A DNA stretch of 64,000 nucleotides, from NCBI RefSeq assembly GCF_038002345.1, contig NZ_JBBOCJ010000001.1:496001-560000 (forward strand), read 5' to 3'. The translations under genes and the position numbers were made by a program. Each line of letters starts with the position of its first letter. Position 1 is the first letter of the stretch. Below, piece after piece: positions 42,064 through 50,666 of this stretch. The stretch is from Paenibacillus sp. FSL M7-0420. GTDB taxonomy: Bacteria; Bacillota; Bacilli; Paenibacillales; Paenibacillaceae. The notes under the pieces were generated by a model. The model ran no database searches, was not told the DNA's origin, and saw nothing but the letters and a program-made list of their open reading frames with translations.

Positions 42064-43170
42064 ATGATGTTGAAGCCAATCACGATTCAAGCGGACCAGC
42101 GCGGTCTGCTCTTTCATAAGGGAAGCTATGTGAAGCGGCTGCTGCCGGGAACCTACCGTTATTTCTCATGGTCGCAGCATACGGTGGTGGTATTGGATAT
42201 TGCCAAGCCTTTTAACGCCGGCGGGAAGGACCTGCAGCTGTTCTTACAGGATGATGAGCTCCTGCGGGAGCTGGATGTGGTCCGAGTACAGGATCATGAG
42301 AATGTGCTGCACTACGAGGATGGTCAATTCATGCAGCTGCTGAAGCCGGGGATGTATGCGTATTGGAATCTGCTGAGGAAGCATACCTTCGTTCACACGG
42401 ACATCCGTGTGCCGGAGCTGCCTGCCGGCATTGACCGCTCGATCATCGCGCGGCTGACACCGTATGTGCAGATCTGCGAAATCGCCAGCCACGAGCAGGG
42501 CTTCCTGTTCTATGATCATACACTACAGCGGGAGCTTACGCCGGGGAAGTATTATTTCTGGAAGGGACCGGTCTCGGTGCTGACCAAGAAGGTCGATCTG
42601 AGACAGCAGCAGATGGATCTGCTTGGCCAGGAGATGATGACCGAAGATAAGGTGACGCTGCGCCTGAACTTCGTCTGCCAGTACCGGATCGTAAGTCCGC
42701 ACCGCGTGCTGGAGATGAAGGATTTCGATGAGCAGATTCACATCCAGCTTCAGCTCCTGCTGCGGGAGTATGTCGGGACGCTGAGATTGGACGATCTGCT
42801 GAAGCGAAAAGAGGATGTGGCCTCCTTCATCCTGGACCGGATCCGGGAGAAGGAGGAAGAGTTCGGGGTGCGCTTCCTTGGGGCAGGGGTGAAGGATGTG
42901 ATTCTGCCGGGAGACATGAAGGACATTCTGAACACCGTGCTGCTCGCTGAGAAAAAAGCCCAGGCCAACCTGCTGACCCGCCGGGAAGAGACAGCCTCGA
43001 CGCGCAGCCTGCTGAATACGGCGAAGCTGATGGACGAGAATCAGACCCTGTTCCGGCTCAAGGAGCTGGAATTCCTGGAGAAAATCTGCGACCGGATCGG
43101 CTCCATCTCGGTTACGGGCGGCGGCGATCTGCTGGAGCGGTTAAGCTCGCTCATCGGCAGCAATAAGTAG
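42064..43170 (+). CDS. SPFH/band-7 (slipin-like) family protein
   Basis: A 368-residue protein. The N-terminal part has two copies of a beta-rich motif (QRGLLFHKGSYVKRLLPGTYRYFSW and EQGFLFYDHTLQRELTPGKYYFWKG), as in bacterial slipin-like proteins. It is followed by an SPFH core (LRQQQMDLLGQEMMTEDKVTLRLNFVCQYRI...VGVRFLGAGVKDVILPGDMKDILN-type) and a C-terminal coiled coil. There is no clear transmembrane helix, so it may attach to membranes peripherally. The ATG at 42064 follows AAGGGGG with an 8-base gap. The gene stands alone; a terminator follows. Confidence 0.85.
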   Translation: MMLKPITIQADQRGLLFHKGSYVKRLLPGTYRYFSWSQHTVVVLDIAKPFNAGGKDLQLFLQDDELLRELDVVRVQDHENVLHYEDGQFMQLLKPGMYAYWNLLRKHTFVHTDIRVPELPAGIDRSIIARLTPYVQICEIASHEQGFLFYDHTLQRELTPGKYYFWKGPVSVLTKKVDLRQQQMDLLGQEMMTEDKVTLRLNFVCQYRIVSPHRVLEMKDFDEQIHIQLQLLLREYVGTLRLDDLLKRKEDVASFILDRIREKEEEFGVRFLGAGVKDVILPGDMKDILNTVLLAEKKAQANLLTRREETASTRSLLNTAKLMDENQTLFRLKELEFLEKICDRIGSISVTGGGDLLERLSSLIGSNK

Positions 43171-43189
43171 ACCACTTAAGATATAAGTA

Positions 43190-43226
43190 AAAGACGCCCG
43201 GGAATGTCTCCCCGCAGCGTCTTTAT
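43190..43226. terminator. Terminator between convergent SPFH and ABC-transporter genes
   Basis: AAAGACGC (43190-43197) pairs with GCGTCTTT (43217-43224), followed by ATTTGTTG. The stem sequence matches that of the terminator at 325-354. Confidence 0.8.
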
Positions 43227-43234
43227 TTGTTGCC

Positions 43235-44992
43235 TTATTGATAAGTTCCAGTATACTTCGGCGATACCAGCTTAGTGCCGGTGGCTTCTTTGAGTTCCTG
43301 GACGCGAACATTCTTCGCGGCTTCGATATCCTTCAGGCCCAGCTTGTCAAGGGTGGCGAGGGCTTCGGTGTAGACGGATTCGAATTCGGCTTCACTTTTG
43401 GCGAAAATGATTTTGGGAACGATTTGTGCCCAGTAGACATTGATCTTCGCTTCAGCATTGGCTTCCTTGGAGCCGGGCTCATAGGCATCGAACAGGTTGC
43501 CGGAATCCATAACGTCATTGCTGAACATATATTTGGCTGTGCCGGAGAAGAGCTTGTCCATATATTCGGTCTGCTCGGTCTTTTCGGCTTCTTTGACATC
43601 CTTCAGCCATACCTCATTAACCATCCACCAGATGGAGTCGAAGCCCCATTTCTTGGAGGCGGCGTTCCAGTCCTTATTGATCGCTTCCTCAATCTCGGCG
43701 TTCAGCTTATATTTGCCGTCTGCCGTTACCGTGAAGGTCTCGCCTTCCTTACCGAAGCTGTTGACGGTCTGGCCATGCTCGCTGTACAGATACTCCAGGA
43801 ACTGAATCGCACGGTCCTGCTGCTTGGATTTTTTGTTAATGAAGGTCAGGGTCCAGCCTTTGTTGAGCGATCTGCCGTATTGCGGCAGCGTGCCTTCCTT
43901 GGACTGAATCGCGTCAACGGTTACATATTTCGCTTCCTTATCCGCTTGATAGAGATTGTTGACCGGATCTTTGTAGTCGGCATAGCTGCCGATCTTCATG
44001 AAGATCGAGCCCTGCGTCATTTTCTCCGCAATCTGGTTGTGGTCGCTTGTGAAGTTCTCCAGCGATAGCAGATCTTCCGAATACAGCCGGTTGACGAACT
44101 TCAGCACGTTCTTGAATTCGCTGGTGCGGCGGACATCTGAATAAGAGCCGTCCTCGGTCTCGCTAACGGCGCCGAAGGAGCCGCTCAGCACGCCCAGAGA
44201 GTCGTTGATATATTTATCCTTATCGTCCAGATAGACCGGAATGACATCCATGCCGTTATATTTCACCCCGGCGGCCTTCACCTTCTTCAGCGCTGCAATC
44301 AGGGAATCCTCCTGCTGCAGGTCTTCCATAGTAATGCCAAGATCGTTCATGATGTCCTGGCGGACCAGAATCTGGCCATTGGAGCGTTCATTGTAGAACT
44401 TCTTCACCCCGGGATACTGATCCAGCATCTCCGGAGATACATAGTAGTTCGGAATGGAGTAGAGATTGCCGTCCGGCTGGGTGTACCAGTCCACCATGGA
44501 TGGCGGCAGAATGGTCGTCAGGTACGGATCATACTCCTCCATCAGCTTGTTAAGGGGAGCCACCGTGCCGCTGCTCATCAGCGTCTGGATCAGTGAGTTG
44601 CTGTTCCAGCGGTCCAGCGTGATAATGTCGGGCAGATTGCCGGTAGCCATCATCACGTTGAATTCGGAGTTCACATCATTCCCGGCGAGTACATAATCTA
44701 CGCTGACGCCGGTCTCCCCGGTAATAAGCTTGTCTACATAGTTGTTCTGTGCATCCCATTTCTTGGAGTATCCCGGTACGCCTACATACCAGGACAAGGT
44801 GGCAGGTGCCGTGTTAGATTTCCAGCCGGGTTCTGAGGATGTCGCTGCATTCGCGCTTGCGCCTTCGCTGCCGGCAGCCGCTGTAGGTGACGGGCTGGCT
44901 TCGTTAGTGGCGTTGCCCGCTTTGGAGCAGCCGGTTAATACGAGTGTCAGACTGAGACAGATGGATAATAAGGCCGTTGCTGTTTTCTTCAT
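43235..44992 (-). CDS. Extracellular sugar-binding lipoprotein (LplA-like)
   Basis: A 585-residue protein with a lipoprotein signal (LLSICLSLTLVLTGCSKA), a Ser/Ala linker, and a large solute-binding fold of the type found with LplB/LplC permeases (YTQPDGNLYSIPNYY; LVRQDIMNDLGITMEDL; MIQFLEYLYSEHGQTVNSFGKEGETF-type segment). It is about 100 residues longer than family-1 binding proteins, which is normal for the LplA/YtcQ group. It is the last gene of the permease/permease/binding-protein operon. The substrate is probably an oligosaccharide processed by the GH2 enzyme at 50667. Confidence 0.88.
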   Translation of the reverse strand: MKKTATALLSICLSLTLVLTGCSKAGNATNEASPSPTAAAGSEGASANAATSSEPGWKSNTAPATLSWYVGVPGYSKKWDAQNNYVDKLITGETGVSVDYVLAGNDVNSEFNVMMATGNLPDIITLDRWNSNSLIQTLMSSGTVAPLNKLMEEYDPYLTTILPPSMVDWYTQPDGNLYSIPNYYVSPEMLDQYPGVKKFYNERSNGQILVRQDIMNDLGITMEDLQQEDSLIAALKKVKAAGVKYNGMDVIPVYLDDKDKYINDSLGVLSGSFGAVSETEDGSYSDVRRTSEFKNVLKFVNRLYSEDLLSLENFTSDHNQIAEKMTQGSIFMKIGSYADYKDPVNNLYQADKEAKYVTVDAIQSKEGTLPQYGRSLNKGWTLTFINKKSKQQDRAIQFLEYLYSEHGQTVNSFGKEGETFTVTADGKYKLNAEIEEAINKDWNAASKKWGFDSIWWMVNEVWLKDVKEAEKTEQTEYMDKLFSGTAKYMFSNDVMDSGNLFDAYEPGSKEANAEAKINVYWAQIVPKIIFAKSEAEFESVYTEALATLDKLGLKDIEAAKNVRVQELKEATGTKLVSPKYTGTYQ

Positions 44993-45049
44993 TTTTTTAC
45001 CCCCAAGTTATCATCGTAAGCTATATGTTCATCCCACCTTAAGGCGGAT

Positions 45050-45940
45050 TTATCCTTTGACAGAGCCAATGAGCATGCCCTTGATGAAATACTTCTGTAC
45101 AAAAGGATAGATCAGCACAATCGGGAGCGATGCGGCGACCATGGCGGAAAGTTGCAGGGTCGTTGTCGTGACGGTACTGTGCGATGTGCCGACGTTGCCC
45201 GACATATTAGCCAGCAGTAAAGCGGCTTCTGTGCTTTGAACCAATTTCAGGATATAGAGCTGGACCGTCTGCAGATGATCGCCGAACGTATAGATCATGG
45301 CGTCATAATAAGCGTTCCAGTGGCCGACGGCCGTGAAGAGTGAGACCGCAGCGATCACGGGCTTGGACAAAGGTAGAATAAACTTGAAGAATATGGTGTA
45401 TTCCCCCGCGCCGTCGATTTTGGCGGATTCGATCAGTGCTTCCGGCAGCTCGGCGAAATAGGAGCGGAACAGAATCACATTCCAGAAGCTGAACAAGGCC
45501 GGAATAATGAACACCAGGAAGTGATTGTACAGCCCCAGCGAGTTGATCAGAATGAAGAACGGAATCATTCCGCCGCTGAGGTACATGCTGCTGAGCCCCA
45601 GCATAGAGTAGAATTTCCGGTATTTCAGGTTCCGGCGGGAGAAAGCGTAAGCGAACATAGCTGTAAACACAATATGGGTGAACGTACCGATCACCGTCCG
45701 GGCGACGGTAACCCCGAAGGCCCGGATCAGAGCGCTGTCGCTGAACAAAGCGCTGTAGTTGTCCCATGTGAACTGCCGGGTGAACAGGTACACGCCGCCT
45801 CTGGCGTAGTCAGCGCCTTCATTGAAGGAGCCGATTACGGAATACCAGAACGGATAGAGCGTAAATACAATCAGAATGAGCATAATCAGAACATTGCAGG
45901 CATTGAACAGCTGTTCACTCCATGAGCGATCCTTAACCAC
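45050..45940 (-). CDS. ABC transporter permease (LplC/YtcP-like)
   Basis: A 296-residue membrane protein with six hydrophobic helices and the EAA loop LPEALIESAKIDGAGEYTIFFKFILPLSKPVI. The ending IKGMLIGSVKG is the standard C terminus of this permease group. The GTG start at 45940 has GGGGGTACGCTT upstream; the preceding permease ends 11 bases before it. Together they form the membrane channel of a CUT1-type importer. No ATPase gene is nearby, so a shared ATPase is presumed. Confidence 0.88.
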   Translation of the reverse strand: MVKDRSWSEQLFNACNVLIMLILIVFTLYPFWYSVIGSFNEGADYARGGVYLFTRQFTWDNYSALFSDSALIRAFGVTVARTVIGTFTHIVFTAMFAYAFSRRNLKYRKFYSMLGLSSMYLSGGMIPFFILINSLGLYNHFLVFIIPALFSFWNVILFRSYFAELPEALIESAKIDGAGEYTIFFKFILPLSKPVIAAVSLFTAVGHWNAYYDAMIYTFGDHLQTVQLYILKLVQSTEAALLLANMSGNVGTSHSTVTTTTLQLSAMVAASLPIVLIYPFVQKYFIKGMLIGSVKG

Positions 45941-45951
45941 AAGCGTACCCC

Positions 45952-46914
45952 CTAGAAGATTCCTCTTTTTGTTATTTTTTTGGCCGTGAGATTGGCGAGA
46001 TAGAGCAGGATGAGCGCGATGACCGTCTTCATTAAGCCAACAGCCGTAGCGTATTCCATACGGAACTCCCTTAGCCCCACCTTGTAGACATAAGTGTCAA
46101 TGACCTCACTGTTATCAATATTCAGAGGATTCTGAAGCACGAAGAACTGGTCGAAGCCGCTGTTCAGGATATTACTAATGGAGAATACGAGTAAAATGAC
46201 AATCGTGCCGGTAATAGACGGCAGTGTAATGTGCCAGATGCGCTGGAAGCGCGTGGCCCCGTCCATGTAGGCCGCTTCATACATTTCTTGATCAATGCCC
46301 GCAATGGCGGCGAGATAGAGAATGGCACCCCAGCCCAGCTCCTTCACGAGATTCGTCAGCACGGCAAGCAGCCAGAAGTAGTCCTTTTCCCCAAGGAAAT
46401 GGATCGGCTCGGAAATGATCCCAAGCTGCAGCAGCACATAGTTAACGACCCCGCTGCTCGGCGACAGAATGTTGATAATCAATCCGCCGAAGATGCTCCA
46501 GGAGATGAAGTGGGGCAGATAAGTGACCGTCTGCGTTAGCTTCTTGAAATGCTGGGAGGTCAGCTCGTTGAGCATTAGCGCGAACAGGATGGTCAGGGGG
46601 AAGTTGATGAGCAGCCCCAATAGATTGATGCCAAGCGTATTGCGCAGCATGTTCCAGAAGTTGATATCGTTCACGAACTCCTTGAAGTTAGCCAAGCCGA
46701 CCCACTCTGCCGTAAAGATGCCTCTGATCCCTGTGACGATGTTATATTCCTTGAAGGCAATCAGTACCCCATAGAGCGGAATAAACGTAAATACGAGAAT
46801 GAATATAATACCGGGAAGAATCATCGTCTGAAGCGACAGCTGATCCTTGTTCCGGAAGTTTGTGCTTGTGCCCGGGGATTTGCGCGCCGCAAGCGTAACC
46901 TCTGAATCTGTCAT
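45952..46914 (-). CDS. ABC transporter permease (LplB/YteP-like)
   Basis: A 320-residue membrane protein: short basic N terminus, first helix MILPGIIFILVFTFIPLYGVLIAFKEYN (the pattern typical of LplB), the EAA loop QEMYEAAYMDGATRFQRIWHITLPSITGTI, and the ending ITKRGIF. The ATG follows GAGGTTGCCAG. First gene of the leftward importer operon. Confidence 0.88.
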   Translation of the reverse strand: MTDSEVTLAARKSPGTSTNFRNKDQLSLQTMILPGIIFILVFTFIPLYGVLIAFKEYNIVTGIRGIFTAEWVGLANFKEFVNDINFWNMLRNTLGINLLGLLINFPLTILFALMLNELTSQHFKKLTQTVTYLPHFISWSIFGGLIINILSPSSGVVNYVLLQLGIISEPIHFLGEKDYFWLLAVLTNLVKELGWGAILYLAAIAGIDQEMYEAAYMDGATRFQRIWHITLPSITGTIVILLVFSISNILNSGFDQFFVLQNPLNIDNSEVIDTYVYKVGLREFRMEYATAVGLMKTVIALILLYLANLTAKKITKRGIF

Positions 46915-47018
46915 CTGGCAACCTCTTTTCTCTTGTGCTCATCCAATTGTAAGCGGATTAAGAAAGCGATAACAGGATTGGAGGTTATGAAAAGGTATCA
47001 TTATTCATCCTGATCAGA

Positions 47019-47058
47019 CAAAAAGCCCCTCATTTCGCGTCAGCGAAACGGGGAGCTT
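47019..47058 (-). terminator. Terminator of the YesMN-like operon
   Basis: AGCTCCCC...GCGAAAT-type arms (47024-47038 against 47043-47057) form a stem-loop that on the minus strand is followed by TTTTTG. Confidence 0.75.
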
Positions 47059-47106
47059 GCCGTCATGAGGCAGAGTGGGGCGGAAGAATCACCGCTTAGG
47101 TTGAAT

Positions 47107-48672
47107 TCACCGGGATTGCTTCTGGAATTCCTTCGGACTGACCCCGAAATAGCTTTTGAAGACGCGGGAGAAGTTCTTGGGGTTGCTGTAGCCGAGCTGC
47201 TCGGATACTGTGTGGATTTTGACATTGAGTCCGCTGAGGGCCTGCCTGGCGTATTCCATCCGCTTCATCGTGACATAATCCTGGAAGTTGACCCCGGTGC
47301 TGTCTTTGAACATTTTACTGAAATAGTTATAGCTCATATTACAATAATTGGCGATAAAAGCCATGTTGATGCCGTTCAGCAGCTGCTCCTGCACATAGGT
47401 CTTGGCAATCTCCACTACATCACCGCTATGCACCAGACTTTCGCGGGCTTCGATCATGTGCAGGATGCAGGACTTGAGGTACAGCCGCAGGGCCTCGCTT
47501 CGTTCGAAGGTAGAGAAGTCGCGCTTCTGGCCGGGAATCCAGCCGATCGTGTGCAGAATGATATCGTAATTGTGGCGAATGCTGCTTATGCTGCTGCTCT
47601 TCAGGGCTTCTTCGTTAAAATAATGCTGGATCAGCGGGAGCACCTGCTCCCGTCGCCCCATATCGATCAGCTCCACCAGCGTTCTCAGATGCTCCGGCTT
47701 GATCCGATTGTCTTCCTTGTTCAGTGTGTCCTCGTACACAATAAGGCTCTGGCGGGGGGTGATCAGCTTATACTGAAGCGTGTCCAGCGCACTCTGATAC
47801 GCATACGCCAAGCCGCTTGTGCGGCAATCGGACTCAGCCGCGCCGCCTGCCGCTCCCTGAGCCGCACCATCTGCGCAGTGGACCGCAGCACCGACGGCAA
47901 CCGCGGCGGAGCCATCCGCCAAGAATGGCTGGAGCAGCTTGCGTATGCCGCCAGCATCATAGAGCTGATCATTATAGTTGAGCCAGAGGACCAGGTCATT
48001 ATGGCGATTATAGAAGGGGAGCAGCGTAAGCTGGGGCTGCTCCCAATCGGCGGCCAGCAGAAGGTGTTCCCAGTTGCCGCTGGCGGAAGGCTCGTGCGGA
48101 GCCGGTTGACTCACGGAGACGATGACCGCCGCAGTGACAGGATGAGGGAAGCGGCAGCCCAGCTCATCCAGTACGGCATGGATGGCGTCATGGTCATCCG
48201 GGGCAGTGTGCAGAACCTGATTCATGCTGCGGCTGGCTTTCTCCAGCAGGGCCAGCTTGTTCTCGGAATGGCCTTCAAGGTCCTGCTGCTGCTCTTGCTG
48301 AAGCTCGCGCACCGTCTTGTTCAGCACCTCGGCAAGGTCGCCCGAATGGACGGGCTTCAGCAGATAGTCGCGCACGCCCAGCTTGAAGCTCTCCTTCACC
48401 AGATGGAAATCATCGTATCCGCTGATGACGATGATCTTGTGGCGCTGGTGCCGTCCCTTAAGCGTACGGATCATCTCCAGCCCGCCCATGCCGGGCATAT
48501 TGAGATCCGTCAGCACGATCGGCGGTTCTTCCCGCGCGATGACCTCCAGTGCATCCGCGCCATCGCGCGCGGTCAGCAGCGGGCCGATATGAGGCACCTT
48601 CAGGTACTCGATAATATCCTGAAGACCTTCGCGCACGATTTGTTCATCATCTACGATCAACAGCTTGTACAT
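47107..48672 (-). CDS. YesN-type response regulator (receiver + AraC DNA-binding domain)
   Basis: A 521-residue protein. The receiver domain spans 1-120 (LLIVDDEQIVREGL, phospho-acceptor Asp in VLTDLNMPGMGG, Lys in LLKPVHSG). The middle ~290 residues are variable. An AraC-type double HTH lies at the C terminus (INMAFIANYCNMSYNYFSKMFKDSTGVNFQDYV; VSEQLGYSNPKNFSRVFKSYFGVSPKEFQ). It pairs with the histidine kinase 12 bases upstream and most likely activates the adjacent importer and GH2 genes when the sugar is present. A 662-codon frame on the opposite strand is a shadow. Confidence 0.92.
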   Translation of the reverse strand: MYKLLIVDDEQIVREGLQDIIEYLKVPHIGPLLTARDGADALEVIAREEPPIVLTDLNMPGMGGLEMIRTLKGRHQRHKIIVISGYDDFHLVKESFKLGVRDYLLKPVHSGDLAEVLNKTVRELQQEQQQDLEGHSENKLALLEKASRSMNQVLHTAPDDHDAIHAVLDELGCRFPHPVTAAVIVSVSQPAPHEPSASGNWEHLLLAADWEQPQLTLLPFYNRHNDLVLWLNYNDQLYDAGGIRKLLQPFLADGSAAVAVGAAVHCADGAAQGAAGGAAESDCRTSGLAYAYQSALDTLQYKLITPRQSLIVYEDTLNKEDNRIKPEHLRTLVELIDMGRREQVLPLIQHYFNEEALKSSSISSIRHNYDIILHTIGWIPGQKRDFSTFERSEALRLYLKSCILHMIEARESLVHSGDVVEIAKTYVQEQLLNGINMAFIANYCNMSYNYFSKMFKDSTGVNFQDYVTMKRMEYARQALSGLNVKIHTVSEQLGYSNPKNFSRVFKSYFGVSPKEFQKQSR

Positions 48673-48684
48673 CCCTGTGCCCTC

Positions 48685-50451
48685 TCATTCATAAGGAATT
48701 CTAATCTGAACCTTCGTATAGTCATTGCTCTTGCCCTCCATGGTAATGGGGTAGGCGTCGCCGTAATACAGGCGCAGTCTGGAGTTGATATTGTGCAGGC
48801 CGATGGAGCGGCGGGGCGGCTCGGCCGCAGGGTCCTCGTAATGGAGCGGGGCGCGGAACTGTTCATTCAGGCCGGCAATCTGCTCTTCCTCCATGCCCCA
48901 CCCGTTATCGGTGATGTCGATGATAAGCTGCTGCTGTTCGGCGTAGGCCCGCACCTGGATATGCAGCAGCTCCCGCCGGGCGGTCTGTCCGTATTTAATG
49001 CTATTCTCCACGATCGGCTGGAGCAGGAACTTGATCACCGGAAATGCTTTTAACGATTCATCGATCTCAATGTCCAGCCTAATTACCTTGCTGCTGCTCA
49101 GCGATTGCAGACTGACGTACTTGCGGATTAAGCCGATCTCCTCGTTCAGCGTCGTATGCAGGGTATTGTCGCTCAGGTTGTAGCGCAGGATCTTCCCGAA
49201 ATCCGCCAGCCGGTCCGCCGTGTCGAAGATCTTGGCCTTAATCAGCTGCATCCGGAAGATATCAAGTGTATTGTAGATGAAATGCGGGTTGATCTGATAT
49301 TGCAGCGCCTTGATCTGAGCTTCCTTCCGCAGCCGCTCCTTCATGACTACCCGATGGATCAGCTCGTTATTGCGCTCGATGAGGTCGTTGAAATCATGCG
49401 CGAGCTGTCCCAGCTCATCCGGCCTGTTATCGGGAATGCGGAGCGAAGTGTTGCCGGTAATGACCTGGCGCATGACCGACACAATTTTGTTGAGCCGCAG
49501 AAAAATCATTTTGAACATGAAATAACAAGTGATGATCAGCAGCAGAATACTGAACACGATCAGCAGGATCTGATTCCACACATTTTTGCGGACAGAGGCA
49601 TTGAGCTGCTCCAGCGATACTTTGTACACCAGGCTCTGTCCGATGGAATCGAGGTTGCGATGCAAATATAAATATTCTCCCTGGATAAAATAAGCTCTCT
49701 TATCGCCGATATGCTGCTGCAGGACGGCTGCTTCCTCTGCTTCGTCCAGCTCTGCGGTAGACAGTCCGATCTGGCCGCCGGAATAGAGGAATTGGGCGTT
49801 CGACAGATTGGCGGGCTCCTCCTCGATGCTGAACAGGCTGTCCTCGGCCAGCGTAACCACGGCAAGTCCTAGCATGTCGCGGGCCGGCGAATACAGCTTG
49901 GTAAGCAGCGTATATTTCCTGCGCTCATCGTGTAAGCTGGCGGGGCCAAGCTCACGGTCACCGGGCAGCAGCCACAGCCGGGTCTCCGACTCCTTTTGCA
50001 CAAATTGCTGTAGCTTCGGGTGGGAGGAATAGTTGCTCAGATGAAAGAAATAAGGCCACGACTCCGGGATGGCGTCATTCCCCATAAAGATACGAATGGA
50101 GTAATCGTCGCTCTCCGAGAAAGCGGTCGCATATTTGATAATAGGGGTGACAGTGTCCAGATATTCCTTCAAAAATTCCGATTGATCCCCCAGATAGGGG
50201 TCATTGATGAATTCGAGCATTTTGTTGTTTCGGCTGACCATGGAGGTCAAATCCGCAGCCACCTGTATGCGGCCTTCCATATCCTGATAGGATTGGTCAA
50301 AGGCATGGGACATATTAGTGATGAAGCTGTCCTGAATGTTGCGCGTGGTATGGGTGCTGTTCCACACGAGCAGGACGGAGAGCAGAATAAACGGAATGGT
50401 ATAGAATACAATCATTTTGACCATAATGCTGTTTCTTGGTTTGGATATCAT
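48685..50451 (-). CDS. YesM-type sensor histidine kinase
   Basis: A 588-residue membrane kinase: N-terminal helix (MIVFYTIPFILLSVLLVW), an extracellular sensor region of ~260 residues, a second helix (ILLIVFSILLLIITCYFMF), a HAMP linker, then the His_kinase block QIKALQYQINPHFIYNTLDIFRMQL with the phospho-accepting His, and a HATPase domain (PIVENSIKYGQ; DNGWGMEEEQI; GLHNINSRLRLYYG). It senses an extracellular sugar or the loaded binding protein and phosphorylates the YesN-like regulator. Divergent from the GH2 gene. Confidence 0.92.
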   Translation of the reverse strand: MISKPRNSIMVKMIVFYTIPFILLSVLLVWNSTHTTRNIQDSFITNMSHAFDQSYQDMEGRIQVAADLTSMVSRNNKMLEFINDPYLGDQSEFLKEYLDTVTPIIKYATAFSESDDYSIRIFMGNDAIPESWPYFFHLSNYSSHPKLQQFVQKESETRLWLLPGDRELGPASLHDERRKYTLLTKLYSPARDMLGLAVVTLAEDSLFSIEEEPANLSNAQFLYSGGQIGLSTAELDEAEEAAVLQQHIGDKRAYFIQGEYLYLHRNLDSIGQSLVYKVSLEQLNASVRKNVWNQILLIVFSILLLIITCYFMFKMIFLRLNKIVSVMRQVITGNTSLRIPDNRPDELGQLAHDFNDLIERNNELIHRVVMKERLRKEAQIKALQYQINPHFIYNTLDIFRMQLIKAKIFDTADRLADFGKILRYNLSDNTLHTTLNEEIGLIRKYVSLQSLSSSKVIRLDIEIDESLKAFPVIKFLLQPIVENSIKYGQTARRELLHIQVRAYAEQQQLIIDITDNGWGMEEEQIAGLNEQFRAPLHYEDPAAEPPRRSIGLHNINSRLRLYYGDAYPITMEGKSNDYTKVQIRIPYE

Positions 50452-50666
50452 AGCGTTGTCACCTTCTGCGGCAGGTCTTTACGGGTCCGGGAAGCCGGTA
50501 TTCGTATGGGTATTTACGATCTACTATGAACGCTGCTGTCCAAAAGAACAATCGAAAATGCATTAATGTTCATTTTGTGCTGTTTTATCCCTCCCTTTGT
50601 ACTAACGTCTTTCGTTCCGCTTTTCTACAATAGAAGTATTACAACGATAGAGAGGTATTGACCTAT

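Noticed and set aside
47065..49053. 662-codon open frame on the plus strand across the YesN-like gene
   Set aside because: It is the antisense shadow of the well-supported YesN and the end of YesM, with no ribosome site and no domain pattern; long antisense frames are common in GC-rich genes.
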